42,526 bases of DNA from Bacteroidales bacterium (GCA_017417385.1 JAFPZF010000080.1:1-42526); one strand, 5' to 3'; shown: positions 1-8,003, counted from the first letter of the stretch. The notes: generated by a model not told the origin, from the sequence alone. Translations and numbers: made by a program.

Positions 1-828
1 CGGGTTATACACCCCCCGCAAGTCTCCCGCAAAATGATAGCCGTCATATCGGTCCCTCAACATCTCACGCATCTCCTCCGCCGTGCAGTCATATTCTTTC
101 GCAAGTATCTCTACGTCAGGCCACAACGTCGTCTCGAGTTCCTCCTCCGTGATTCCACACACTGTCGAGAATCGCCTATCAAGCGTGACGTTCATTATGT
201 TGTTCATCGCCGAGAATATGCTCAGCTGCGAGAACTTCGTAACTCCCGTGAGGAAGCAGAACTTGATGTAAGCCTCGTTCGCCTTCAGTATGGAGTACAT
301 CTCCTGCATGACGCTCCTGTATTCGTCCAGCCTCTCGTCATGCAGGACACTCAGCAACGGCGCATCATACTCGTCGATTATCACGACTACCTGCCTCCCC
401 GTCTGCCTGTACGCCCTTTTGATGAGGCCTCGCAACATTCCTCCCGGCAGGTCCTCACCTTCCTCACTTCCATATATTTCCGCATAGTCCTTCAGCAACA
501 TGAGGATCCGCCGACGTAGTTCCGTGGCGTTCCCCATGTCTTTCGCCTGGCTCAAGTCCAGCCTTATCACGGGATACTCTACCCATTCCTTCTCATACTC
601 GTTTATCTTCAGTCCCTCAAAGAGATCCTTCCTCCCCTGAAAGTACGACTCCAGCGTCGTCGTCAGCAGGCTCTTCCCAAACCGCCTCGGACGGCTCAAG
701 AAAACAAACACTGCCGCTCGCGTCATTTCCCATACTATGTCCGTCTTGTCAACGTACACGTACCCTCCTGTCCGCAACCGCTCGAACGTCTGTATCCCGA
801 CTGGATATCGCCTTTCTATCGTCTCCAT
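1..828 (-). CDS. AAA-ATPase-like / PD-(D/E)XK family protein (DUF1703 type), truncated by the window edge
   Basis: The reverse strand is open from an ATG at 828 to the first base, so 276 codons are visible and the C-terminal part is missing. The protein starts METIERRYPVGIQTFERLR. It then shows YVYVDKT, an AAA-like P-loop region SRPRRFGKSLL (about residues 45-55) and an acidic Walker B-like stretch VVVIIDEYDAPLL (about 147-159). Further on are FLTGVTKFS (a sensor-like segment) and RYDGYHF near the cut. This order is the signature of the AAA-ATPase_like plus DUF1703 nuclease-like proteins that are highly multiplied in Bacteroidales. Their role is unproven; mobile or defence functions have been suggested from fold similarity. 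A TATCTTTG -7 box lies just upstream. Identification of the family is firm; function is not known. Confidence 0.85.
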   Translation of the reverse strand, partial: METIERRYPVGIQTFERLRTGGYVYVDKTDIVWEMTRAAVFVFLSRPRRFGKSLLTTTLESYFQGRKDLFEGLKINEYEKEWVEYPVIRLDLSQAKDMGNATELRRRILMLLKDYAEIYGSEEGEDLPGGMLRGLIKRAYRQTGRQVVVIIDEYDAPLLSVLHDERLDEYRSVMQEMYSILKANEAYIKFCFLTGVTKFSQLSIFSAMNNIMNVTLDRRFSTVCGITEEELETTLWPDVEILAKEYDCTAEEMREMLRDRYDGYHFAGDLRGVYNP

Positions 829-851
829 ATCTCTTGCTTCTTTTCTGTCCT

Positions 852-859
852 CAAAGATA
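852..859 (-). promoter_or_regulatory. -7 box TATCTTTG for the AAA-ATPase-like gene
   Basis: Read on the minus strand this is an exact match to the Bacteroidetes -7 consensus TAnnTTTG, 23 bases before the ATG at 828. No -33 TTG is seen at the expected 19-base spacing, so strength is uncertain. Confidence 0.5.
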
Positions 860-940
860 CACATATTTTCCGTCTTCCCTTCCTCATATCTATATCACCT
901 TCTCCGACAAATCATCTCCATCCCCTCAATTCTCTCCAAT

Positions 941-1106
941 CTCTCCGTCCCTCTCTGTGCCTCCGTGCCCTCTGTGTGAGGCTTAAAAAACAACTCCGAC
1001 AATTCCTAATTCCTAATTGAATTGCCCATTCCTCATCCCTAATAGCTCATTGCACATTGCTAATTTGGTTAGCCCTGTATTAGACCTGTCCCTATTTATG
1101 TTAACC
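941..1106 (-). repeat. Composite intergenic repeat, minus orientation
   Basis: On the minus strand this reads GGTTAACATAAATA, then GGGACAGGTCTAATACAGGG, then CTAACCAAATTAGCAATGTG and ATTAGGAATTAGGAATT. It ends with TTTTTTAAGCCTCACACAG followed by GGGCACGGAGGCACAGAG. Each block recurs almost exactly in plus orientation at 41701-42526. It fills most of the 309-base gap between the AAA-ATPase-like gene and the ksgA stop codon and has no plausible reading frame. It may be a non-autonomous element or a recombination remnant. Confidence 0.75.
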
Positions 1107-1137
1107 AAATCCCCCTTCTTCCCTTACTTTTGTGTCG

Positions 1138-1929
1138 CTACTTAGATGTAGCTGGAGATGCGCCAGATATAAGGTTGGTGAGGGCTACGAAGTCGGCCAC
1201 CGACAGCTGCTCGGGACGGCGGGTCATGAAGGCGTCGTCCTTGATAGCGGAGAGGTCTCTGCCAAGAGCCTTGAGGCCGTTCCAGATTGTCTTTCGCCGC
1301 TGGTTGAATGTCGCCTTTACGACCTGACGGAAGAGAACCTCGTCGCAGTCGAGAGTCTTGACCGAGTTGCGTGTGCAACGTATGACGCCACTCTGGACCT
1401 TTGGTGGCGGGTTGAACACCGTTGGCGGGACGGTGAAGAGATATTCGATGTCGTAATATGCCTGGAGGAATACGCTGAGTATGCCGTAGTCGCGGCTCCC
1501 GGGAGGCGAGGCGAGACGCTCGGCGACCTCCTTCTGGAGCATCCCGACGACGAGGGGAATGGAGTCCCGGAAGTCTATGATGCGGAAGAAGATCTGCGAC
1601 GAGATATTGTATGGGAAATTGGAAATGATGGCGAATGGCTCGCCAGGAAAGAGGGCGTTGACATCGGTCTTTAGGAAGTCGGCCTCGATGATGCGGTCCT
1701 TGTGGTCGGCAAAGTGTGTGGAGAGATATTCGACGGACTCTGAGTCGATCTCGACGAGCTTGAGGCTGACGTTGGACCTCGCAAAGAGGAATTGGGAGAG
1801 GACGCCCATGCCAGGGCCTATCTCGAGGACGTTGCCGGCATAGTCGAGGCTGTCGGCGATGCGCTGAGCGACACTCATGTCGGTCAGAAAGTGCTGTCCG
1901 AGCTGTTTTTTGGGTTTGACAGAGTTCAT
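1138..1929 (-). CDS. ksgA: 16S rRNA (adenine(1518)-N6/adenine(1519)-N6)-dimethyltransferase
   Basis: This 263-residue protein dimethylates two adjacent adenines in the 3' hairpin of 16S rRNA, a late step of small-subunit assembly, using S-adenosylmethionine. The N-terminal KKQLGQHFL (residues 7-15) is the family hallmark. The SAM-binding motif I VLEIGPGMG lies at 34-42, the acidic ribose-binding VEID at 59-62, and the catalytic NFPYN (N/D-x-P-Y type) at 104-108. A longer reading frame extends to 2115, but the extra 62 residues are not family-like. They also run through the promoter region and across the start of the divergent gene, so the ATG at 1929 is chosen. Length is normal for KsgA/RsmA. 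Confidence 0.97.
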   Translation of the reverse strand: MNSVKPKKQLGQHFLTDMSVAQRIADSLDYAGNVLEIGPGMGVLSQFLFARSNVSLKLVEIDSESVEYLSTHFADHKDRIIEADFLKTDVNALFPGEPFAIISNFPYNISSQIFFRIIDFRDSIPLVVGMLQKEVAERLASPPGSRDYGILSVFLQAYYDIEYLFTVPPTVFNPPPKVQSGVIRCTRNSVKTLDCDEVLFRQVVKATFNQRRKTIWNGLKALGRDLSAIKDDAFMTRRPEQLSVADFVALTNLISGASPATSK

Positions 1930-1982
1930 AGGCAAAAAATAAAAAGACGACAAGCAGTGCAAAAAGGCGTCGTTTGTCACGG

Positions 1983-1990
1983 CAAATTTA
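1983..1990 (-). promoter_or_regulatory. -7 box TAAATTTG for ksgA
   Basis: This minus-strand match to TAnnTTTG lies 53 bases upstream of the ksgA ATG. Together with the plus-strand box at 2002-2009 it forms a perfect inverted repeat, CAAATTTA-N11-TAAATTTG. Confidence 0.55.
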
Positions 1991-2001
1991 ATAGAATAAT
2001 G

Positions 2002-2009
2002 TAAATTTG
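2002..2009 (+). promoter_or_regulatory. -7 box TAAATTTG for the LytTR gene and transporter operon
   Basis: This exact TAnnTTTG match ends only 8 bases before the ATG at 2018. If initiation occurs 5-8 bases downstream, as is usual for this promoter type, the transcript would have almost no leader. No -33 TTG is visible at 19 bases. Confidence 0.5.
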
Positions 2010-2017
2010 CGTAGCAG

Positions 2018-2884
2018 ATGGATTTGAACAGAAATATCAAGCGATACCTTGTCGAGAAGCGCAACTTGGTGAAAGTAGTTGTGCTCACTGCCCTGTTTTC
2101 GTTATTTTTCATCAACGTCTTCGAACCCTACAACTCCAGAGACTGGCTGAAGGACATGTCAGACATGAAGTATTTCCTTCTGTCGTCGTTGCTGGTGTTG
2201 ATTGGGATGGGAATAGTCGCGGTGAGCAGGGTCGTCATGTACTACTACTGCAAGAAGGGCCGACAGACGATGCCGCTCTGGCAGTACATAGCATGGGTGG
2301 CTGGCGAGATCGTCGTCATTTCGTTCGCCTTCACGTTGCTCGAGATCGTGTGCTTCGACGACGTCCGTCCCTTCGGCAAGATATTGCGCAGGTCGTTCGA
2401 CAACACGTCGCTGATATTGCTGTTGCCCTACAGCGTACTGTGGCTGTATCTCTCCTGGAGCGACAAGGACAGGCGGCTGAAGGCGATTGAGGAGTACAGG
2501 AGGACGACAGGAGTGTCTGTCGTCGCGCCAGAGAACCTGCAGGAGATGATTAACATCCACGACCAGAAGGGCGACCTGAAGCTGAGCGTCAAGGCGTCAG
2601 ACCTCGTATACATCAAGGGCGCTGACAATTATGTGACGATTCACTACATGGACGGCGAGAAGCTCGGACAATCGACTATCAGGGTGACGCTGAAGACTAT
2701 CGAGCAGCAGCATGGAGGCGGCGTCCTCGTCAGGTGCAACAAGAGCTACGTCGTCAACAAGGGGCATATCAAGCTGTTCGAGAAGGCTCGCAACGGCTTT
2801 GTCGTCAGGTTGGACACCCCGACGCCGATAAGTATTCCGATTTCGGAGTCCTACGTCAAGGATGTGTTTGAGCTTTTCGGATAG
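2018..2884 (+). CDS. Membrane-anchored LytTR-family DNA-binding regulator
   Basis: The 288-residue protein has about four membrane segments in residues 1-150, for example VVVLTALFSLFFINVF, YFLLSSLLVLIGMGIVAV and EIVVISFAFTLLEIVCF. A short linker leads to a C-terminal LytTR DNA-binding domain at about 190-288, with the characteristic ASDLVYIKGADNYVTIHY, LVRCNKSYVVN and the family's terminal helix. There is no receiver domain and no kinase gene nearby, so the signal is probably sensed through the membrane part. The gene is divergent from ksgA. It is followed after 15 bases by znuA, so it may be cotranscribed with the metal transporter and could regulate it; that link is inference. Target genes are unknown. 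Confidence 0.9.
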   Translation: MDLNRNIKRYLVEKRNLVKVVVLTALFSLFFINVFEPYNSRDWLKDMSDMKYFLLSSLLVLIGMGIVAVSRVVMYYYCKKGRQTMPLWQYIAWVAGEIVVISFAFTLLEIVCFDDVRPFGKILRRSFDNTSLILLLPYSVLWLYLSWSDKDRRLKAIEEYRRTTGVSVVAPENLQEMINIHDQKGDLKLSVKASDLVYIKGADNYVTIHYMDGEKLGQSTIRVTLKTIEQQHGGGVLVRCNKSYVVNKGHIKLFEKARNGFVVRLDTPTPISIPISESYVKDVFELFG

Positions 2885-2899
2885 ACAAGCGGAGAGAAG

Positions 2900-3757
2900 A
2901 TGCGGAAAAGGAAAAATATAGCATATTGGGTCGTTCTTGCGGTTGTCCTCGTGATAACGGGCGGGTGCAGGCGAGCAGCGGAGGCGAAGAAGTGCGGCGT
3001 GACAGTCTCGTTGCCTGCCGTGGCATATTTCGTCGACAGGCTATTGCCAGACAGCATAGAGGTCGGGGCGATGATCCCGCCCGGCGACAATCATGATACT
3101 TATTCGCCACAGCCGTCGCAGCTGGTCCGACTGACGAGCTCCGTCGCCTACGTGGCGTTAGGCCCCCTCGAGTTCGAGACGACGTGGCGGGAGAGGATTG
3201 TGAGCTCTGCCCCAGAGATGAAGTGGATCGACATATCAAATCACGTGGACGTTATTGGCGAGGGCGAGAGCCGCGACCCGCACTACTGGCTGTCTCCTCG
3301 ACGGTGTCGGCAGATGGTCGAGGGTATGCGGAAGGAACTGACAGGGCTGTTCCCAAGTGCGGCAGACTACATATCGACAGAGGCACGAAAGTTAGATGGC
3401 GAACTGGTGACGATGGATAGCCTGATGGTCGTGGCCGTTGGCGAGAGAGCCGAGGCTTTCCTGACGTACCATCCGTCGCTCACCTACATAGCTGCGGACT
3501 ACGGTCTCGAGCAGTTGGCGATTGAGAGCGAGGGGATTGCCGTCTCGGCAAACTCGGTCCGCGAGACGATAGACCGTGCTCGGGAGAAAAAGGTCGGGGT
3601 GTTCTTCGTCCAGGCTGGCTATGACGAGGCAAGGGTCGGCGTCATAGCCGAGGAGACGGGCGGAAGGATTGTCAAGATTGACCCCGAGGGAAGTGATCCC
3701 ATGGAGTGCATGAGGCTGATTGCGAGGACTTTGGCTGGCAGAGATGGAGACGACTGA
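2900..3757 (+). CDS. znuA: Metal (Zn/Mn) ABC transporter substrate-binding lipoprotein
   Basis: This 285-residue member of the ZnuA/TroA cluster A-I family captures divalent metal outside the inner membrane for the permease. The N-terminus is a lipoprotein signal ending in ITGGC, with Cys23 as the lipidation site. Likely metal ligands are the His in GDNHDTYSP (about 72), the His in DPHYWLSP (about 128) and the His in TYHPSLTYIAADYG (about 192), plus an acidic residue near the end (VFFVQAGYDEA). The family's His/Asp-rich loop, which marks many zinc-specific members, is absent, so Mn or Fe cannot be excluded. Next comes the ATPase gene, overlapping its 3' end. The metal specificity is inferred from family only. 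Confidence 0.88.
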   Translation: MRKRKNIAYWVVLAVVLVITGGCRRAAEAKKCGVTVSLPAVAYFVDRLLPDSIEVGAMIPPGDNHDTYSPQPSQLVRLTSSVAYVALGPLEFETTWRERIVSSAPEMKWIDISNHVDVIGEGESRDPHYWLSPRRCRQMVEGMRKELTGLFPSAADYISTEARKLDGELVTMDSLMVVAVGERAEAFLTYHPSLTYIAADYGLEQLAIESEGIAVSANSVRETIDRAREKKVGVFFVQAGYDEARVGVIAEETGGRIVKIDPEGSDPMECMRLIARTLAGRDGDD

Positions 3758-4439
3758 GGCGATAATGACGTTGCGCGACGTGAGCGCTGGATACGACTGG
3801 CGAAACATAGTCAGTGGTATCAGCGTATCAATATGTGCCGACAGCTTCGTCGGGATTGTAGGCCCTAACGGTGGCGGGAAGACGACTATTCTGCGTGTCA
3901 TGCTCGGACTGCTGAAGCCGACCCACGGCTCGGTGTGGCGGCGCTCCGGTCTGAAGATTGGCTACATGCCACAGGTCGTCGACATTGACCATGAGTTCCC
4001 GATCAGCGTCAAGGACGTCGTCCTGATGGGCCAGATGAGCGGCCACCGGCTGTTCGTCGGTCGGGAGAGCCGGAGGAAGGCTGAGGAACTGATTGAGATG
4101 GCTCGTCTCGGTGCCGTGGCGGATAGGAAGATCGGTGAGATATCGGGCGGTCAGCGTCAGCGCGCAATGCTCTGCAGGGCTCTGATGTCGGAGCCTGACC
4201 TGCTCATCATGGACGAGCCGGCAACGTATATGGATAGGAATTCTGAGACGACGCTGCAGAAGATGCTGCCGTCGCTGAGTCAGAAGATGGCGATAGTGAT
4301 GGTCTCTCACGACTTGGAGTCCGTCATGTCGATGGCGAAGGAGGTGATTCTCATTAACGGGACGATGAGGAGGGTCAGCAGTAAGAACATGCCGCACCAC
4401 AACCCCGACGAGTATTTCATTCACAGCCGGCAGTCGTAG
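3744..4439 (+). CDS. znuC: Metal ABC transporter ATP-binding protein
   Basis: This 231-residue ATPase powers uptake through the znuA/znuB system. All ABC motifs are seen: Walker A GPNGGGKTT (40-48), Q-loop YMPQ, signature ISGGQRQRA (about 133), Walker B LLIMDEPAT (about 153) and the H-loop MVSHD. The start is taken at the ATG at 3744 (METTEAIM), which overlaps the last 14 bases of znuA. An ATG at 3765 (MTLRDVSAGY), just after the znuA stop, is an alternative, and a further in-frame ATG at 3720 lies deeper in znuA. The overlap suggests translational coupling. The permease follows 28 bases downstream. Confidence 0.92.
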   Translation: METTEAIMTLRDVSAGYDWRNIVSGISVSICADSFVGIVGPNGGGKTTILRVMLGLLKPTHGSVWRRSGLKIGYMPQVVDIDHEFPISVKDVVLMGQMSGHRLFVGRESRRKAEELIEMARLGAVADRKIGEISGGQRQRAMLCRALMSEPDLLIMDEPATYMDRNSETTLQKMLPSLSQKMAIVMVSHDLESVMSMAKEVILINGTMRRVSSKNMPHHNPDEYFIHSRQS

Positions 4440-4467
4440 GGAAAGGGAAGAAGGAGGTAAAGGAAAG

Positions 4468-5274
4468 ATGGAGCTGCTGGAATATACTTTCGTCCGGAAC
4501 GCATTGCTGTCGATGCTGTTTCTGTCGGTCATGAGCGGTGTCGTCGGGACGTATATTGTGGTCCGGAGGATGTCTTTCGCGGCGGGCGGCGTGACGCATG
4601 CGAGTTTCGGTGGCATAGGGCTGTCGTATTATTTCGGCTTCAACCCGACGATAGGGGCTCTGCTCTTTGCTGTGCTGACTGCTGTGAGCGTCGAGATGCT
4701 CCATACTAAGGAGAAGATCAGGGAGGATAGCGCAATAGCGATGCTGTGGTCGCTGGGTATGGCGATTGGCGTCATCTTCATGAGTCTTTCGCCAGGCTAT
4801 GCGCCGAACTTGATGGGCTTTATGTTTGGCGACGTCCTGACGGTGAGCACGAGCGACATTGTGGCGAGTGGTGTGACGGCGGCTGTCGTGCTGCTGCTCG
4901 CTGTCGTCTTCTATCGACCTGTGATGTACGTGTCGTTCGACAGGATGTATGCGAGTCTGTCGCATTGGCCTGCGACGTTGATTAGCATCGTGATGGCTAT
5001 TGTGATGGCTCTGTCTATCTCGCTGTCTATCAAGTCGGTCGGGATAATTCTCGTCTTGTCGGTCTTCACGATTCCACAGACTATAGCCGGGATGATGACC
5101 CGGACGTTGTGGAGCCAGATGCTGGTCTCGGGCGTGATTGCGCTGATAGGCTGCGTCTTGGGCGTGGTTTTTGCGTTCTACTTCAATCTGCCGGCGGGGG
5201 CGACGACCACGGCGCTGCTGTCGGTAGTGTTATTAGCATCGAAGGTAACAATATATTTATACATGAGAAGATGA
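4468..5274 (+). CDS. znuB: Metal ABC transporter permease (ABC-3 family)
   Basis: This 268-residue integral membrane protein has about eight hydrophobic helices and forms the channel of the znuA/znuC metal importer. Family hallmarks are the N-terminal FVRNALLSM followed by GTYIVVRRMSFAAGGVTHASF. The loop EDSAIAMLWSLGMAIGVIF contacts the ATPase, and IKSVGIILVLSVFTIPQ lies in the C-terminal half. It lies 28 bases after znuC and ends in an ATGA overlap with the next gene. That overlap implies cotranscription of the metal transporter with the downstream esterase. Confidence 0.92.
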   Translation: MELLEYTFVRNALLSMLFLSVMSGVVGTYIVVRRMSFAAGGVTHASFGGIGLSYYFGFNPTIGALLFAVLTAVSVEMLHTKEKIREDSAIAMLWSLGMAIGVIFMSLSPGYAPNLMGFMFGDVLTVSTSDIVASGVTAAVVLLLAVVFYRPVMYVSFDRMYASLSHWPATLISIVMAIVMALSISLSIKSVGIILVLSVFTIPQTIAGMMTRTLWSQMLVSGVIALIGCVLGVVFAFYFNLPAGATTTALLSVVLLASKVTIYLYMRR

Positions 5275-6200
5275 TGAGAGGACAATTGTTGATTGCTGCG
5301 TTGCTCGTCGGACTCAGTGCGGGTGCGCAGGAGGTGGTCAAGTTGTGGACGGGAGTGCCACCACTCTCGGTCGAGAACAAGGAATACAAGGAGGGCATCA
5401 TATACTCTGGTGGCGACGAGGACAAGCCGAGGATTGCTAAGGTGACCGACCCGACGATAGAGATCTTCCGTCCGAAGGGCTGGAAGAACCGCCAGGCGGC
5501 CGTCATCGTCTGCCCTGGTGGCGGCTATGCCTATCTTAGCTACGACGACGAGGGTCAGAAGGTTGCCCGTGCATTGGCTGAGCAGGGATTCACGGCGTGC
5601 GTCTTGAAATACCGGCTCCCGAACGACGCAATCAGCAAGTCGCGTCAGTACCTGCCTCTGGCTGATGCTCAGCGTGCTATCAGGATCGTCCGTCAGCGGG
5701 CGGAGGAGCTTGGCGTCAAGCAGGTCGGGATAATGGGCTTCTCGGCTGGTGGTCACTTGGCGGCGACGGCTTCGACACGCTATGGCATTGAGACTTACCC
5801 GACGAAGGGCGACACGACGTCGGCTCGCCCGGACTTCACGGTGCTCGGCTATGCTGTCTCGGCGCTCGACAATGGTAAGACTCATAAGGGAACGCGTCAG
5901 AGGCTCGTCGGTGGGCTCGGCAACGAGGAGGAGATGGCCCACGAGCTGAATCCGATAGAGCATATCGACGCCAAGACGCCCCCTGCGTTTATCTTCCATG
6001 CGTCGGACGACAATGCGGTGACACCGGTGATGAGCTGCGAGTATCATAACGCCTTGATGAAGAACAAGGTGACGGCGGAACTCCACATCTTCTCGAAAGG
6101 TAAGCATGGCTTCGGACTCGGGAAGGGGCTAAGAGCCGAGGCATGGCTGAGGCTGTTCGTCGAATGGTATGACGAGTTGACTGCCCAGGAACAGGAATAG
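5271..6200 (+). CDS. Secreted alpha/beta-hydrolase, BD-FAE / acetyl-esterase-like
   Basis: The 309-residue protein begins with a cleavable-looking signal peptide (MMRGQLLIAALLVGLSAGAQ). It carries an alpha/beta-hydrolase fold: oxyanion motif VCPGGGYAYLS (HGGG-like, with P in place of H), nucleophile elbow GFSAGGHLA (Ser about 161), acid in ASDDNAVTP, and catalytic His in KGKHGFGLG. These features fit the acetyl-xylan/feruloyl esterases and related carbohydrate esterases that Bacteroidales export to the periplasm; the exact substrate is not visible. The ATG at 5271 overlaps the stop of the permease gene (ATGATGA), though no functional link with metal transport is obvious. A terminator-like hairpin follows at 6223-6252. 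Confidence 0.85.
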   Translation: MMRGQLLIAALLVGLSAGAQEVVKLWTGVPPLSVENKEYKEGIIYSGGDEDKPRIAKVTDPTIEIFRPKGWKNRQAAVIVCPGGGYAYLSYDDEGQKVARALAEQGFTACVLKYRLPNDAISKSRQYLPLADAQRAIRIVRQRAEELGVKQVGIMGFSAGGHLAATASTRYGIETYPTKGDTTSARPDFTVLGYAVSALDNGKTHKGTRQRLVGGLGNEEEMAHELNPIEHIDAKTPPAFIFHASDDNAVTPVMSCEYHNALMKNKVTAELHIFSKGKHGFGLGKGLRAEAWLRLFVEWYDELTAQEQE

Positions 6201-6222
6201 TCATTCGTAGAGAACGAAATAT

Positions 6223-6252
6223 GGCGGCGGCTTGCGGGCTGCCGCTTTTTTT
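6223..6252 (+). terminator. Rho-independent terminator after the transporter/esterase operon
   Basis: A GC-rich imperfect hairpin with arms GCGGC and GCCGC is followed directly by seven Ts. It lies 23 bases after the esterase stop codon and closes the unit that starts at the LytTR gene. Confidence 0.7.
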
Positions 6253-6285
6253 GAGGAGGAGAATAGGGTGGGAGTGTGTAGAAAA

Positions 6286-6302
6286 ACTGCTAAATTAGCA
6301 GT
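6286..6302. promoter_or_regulatory. Perfect 17-base palindrome upstream of tsaB
   Basis: ACTGCTAA-A-TTAGCAGT is a perfect 8-1-8 inverted repeat, 20 bases before the tsaB ATG. It overlaps TAAATTAG, a one-mismatch -7 box. It has no T tract after it, so an operator is more likely than a terminator. Confidence 0.4.
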
Positions 6303-6322
6303 CGGAAAAAACGGAAAGCGAT

Positions 6323-7003
6323 ATGATACTTTGCATAGAGACATCTGGAGCTAACTGCTCGGTCGCACTGACTGTGGGCTGCGAGGTGGTCGCGTCTCGT
6401 CAGGTCGAGGAGGCACGTCATGCCGAGGTGTTGACGCCGACGATTGAGGCGGTGATGAAGGAGGCTGGTGTGCAGTTTGATGGATTGGAGGCCGTAGCGG
6501 TCAGCTCGGGCCCGGGATCTTATACGGGTCTGAGAATTGGCGTTTCGACGGCGAAAGGGATAGCCTACGCACGGAGGATTCCGTTGATATCGGTGCCGAC
6601 GCTCGAGATGATGGCGTGGCGGTTATTGAAGGAGACGACGGCAGAGACGGTGTGCCCGATGATTGACGCTCGTAGGATGGAGGTCTATGCCATGATTGTC
6701 CGGCGCAGCGGCGAGGTCCTAGTGCCAGCGGAAGCTGTCATCATCGACGGCGAGACGTTTGGCACGCAACTTGCGACGATGAAGATAGCCTTTGGCGGTG
6801 ACGGCTCGGACAAGTGCAAGGGCGTCATAACGTCAGGCAATGCTAGCTTCGTCAGCGGGGTGAACCCGACGGCGGCTGACATGGGCTGCCTGGCATCCGA
6901 ACGTCTCAAGGCCGGCCGGACAGAGGACGTCGCGTATTTCGAGCCGTTCTATCTGAAGGAATACAAGGCGGTGATATCTAAGAATAAGGTGCTGAACCAG
7001 TAG
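6323..7003 (+). CDS. tsaB: tRNA threonylcarbamoyladenosine (t6A) biosynthesis protein TsaB
   Basis: The 226-residue protein is the partner of TsaD in the complex that transfers threonylcarbamoyl to A37 of tRNAs reading ANN codons. It has the ASKHA-fold N-terminal strand ILCIETSGANCSVAL. Next come the conserved HAEVLTPTIEAVM and the invariant SSGPGSYTGLRIGVSTAKG (about residues 60-78). The C-terminal half is more variable, as is usual for TsaB, and length is normal. The enzyme that makes the activated donor, tsaC, lies about 6.6 kb downstream. The DUF3108 gene begins 39 bases later and may be cotranscribed. Confidence 0.95.
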   Translation: MILCIETSGANCSVALTVGCEVVASRQVEEARHAEVLTPTIEAVMKEAGVQFDGLEAVAVSSGPGSYTGLRIGVSTAKGIAYARRIPLISVPTLEMMAWRLLKETTAETVCPMIDARRMEVYAMIVRRSGEVLVPAEAVIIDGETFGTQLATMKIAFGGDGSDKCKGVITSGNASFVSGVNPTAADMGCLASERLKAGRTEDVAYFEPFYLKEYKAVISKNKVLNQ

Positions 7004-7042
7004 AGGTGAGCCGCGCCAGTAACAAGGAATAAAATATTGAAC

Positions 7043-7831
7043 ATGAAGGGGATCGTGATAATGTTGCTACTTCTCCCGTTGCTCGTCTCGGCGCAGACTA
7101 CTGTGCGCCCGCAGAACGAGTCGGTCAGGGACTGGACTTTCATGCCTGGTGAGGACCTGACATATACGGTGAAGTATGGTTTCGTGAAGGGTGGAGAGGG
7201 ACATTTCACGGTGAGGGACACGGTGATCGACGGCCGGCATGCGAACCACATTGTCTGTGCTGGTCGGACGACGGGCATTGCAGACACTTTCTTCAAGGTG
7301 CGCGACTCGTATGAGAGCTATCTCGACGCGGAGACGCAGCTGTCTATCATGAGCAAGAGGAACATCAGGGAGGGAAAGTACACGTACAACGACGTCGTCG
7401 TCTATGACAGGGGAAAGGACGAGATCCAGAAGATTATCAAGAAGAGAAACAAGCCGAAGATAGAGGAGACGCAGCCTGTCCCGCCACGGATTCTGGACAT
7501 TGTCGGGGCCTTCTATCATGCGCGTAACAATGCTTTCGCGACTGGCCTGACGATAGGAGACACGATTTGCTACGAGACGTTTTTCAGCAACGAGGTATTC
7601 CCGCTGTATATCAAGTACAGGGGCAAGGAGGTGATAAAGACTATGTTCGGAAAGCGGGAGTGCTACAAGTTCTCGCCGATAACGGAAGTCGGCCGCTCGT
7701 TCAAGACGGAGGACGACATGCACCTATGGGTGACGACTGACGGCAACTGCCTGCCGGTGAAGATTAAGTTCGACCTTGCGGTTGGCTCGTTCGTCTGCGA
7801 ACTGACGAAGGCCAGCGGACTGAAGAACTGA
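7043..7831 (+). CDS. DUF3108 family exported protein
   Basis: This 262-residue protein has a signal peptide (MKGIVIMLLLLPLLVSAQ). The conserved family core contains FMPGEDLTYTVKYGFVKGG, DSYESYLD, a beta-rich middle and YKFSPITEVGRSF. It ends with the TDDxNxLPV-type strand, here TTDGNCLPVKIKFDL. DUF3108 proteins are periplasmic, and the fold resembles lipid-binding barrel proteins; no activity is established. The start is the ATG at 7043, because the in-frame TTG at 7037 is only two codons upstream and leaves the signal peptide unchanged. A strong terminator follows. Confidence 0.88.
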   Translation: MKGIVIMLLLLPLLVSAQTTVRPQNESVRDWTFMPGEDLTYTVKYGFVKGGEGHFTVRDTVIDGRHANHIVCAGRTTGIADTFFKVRDSYESYLDAETQLSIMSKRNIREGKYTYNDVVVYDRGKDEIQKIIKKRNKPKIEETQPVPPRILDIVGAFYHARNNAFATGLTIGDTICYETFFSNEVFPLYIKYRGKEVIKTMFGKRECYKFSPITEVGRSFKTEDDMHLWVTTDGNCLPVKIKFDLAVGSFVCELTKASGLKN

Positions 7832-7855
7832 TTTGACTGGAAAGAGAAGAGCTGA

Positions 7856-7890
7856 GCCGCCTGACGTGTCGTCGGGCGGCGATTTTTTTT
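7856..7890 (+). terminator. Rho-independent terminator after the DUF3108 gene
   Basis: Arms GCCGCC and GGGCGGC (with an inner GAC/GTC pairing) are followed by eight Ts. It lies 24 bases after the DUF3108 stop codon. Confidence 0.85.
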
Positions 7891-7934
7891 GTAGAGATAG
7901 GGGAGGTGAGGAGCGAAAAACGAGGGGAATGGTG

Positions 7935-7942
7935 TATATTTG
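7935..7942 (+). promoter_or_regulatory. -7 box TATATTTG for the alcohol dehydrogenase
   Basis: This is an exact TAnnTTTG match directly after the previous terminator and 61 bases before the chosen ATG. No -33 TTG is seen at 19-base spacing. Confidence 0.6.
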
Positions 7943-8003
7943 CAAACGAGACCAAGGAGCGACGGCCTCCTGAGGCGTGAACAACGAACAAAAACAAGGA
8001 GAC

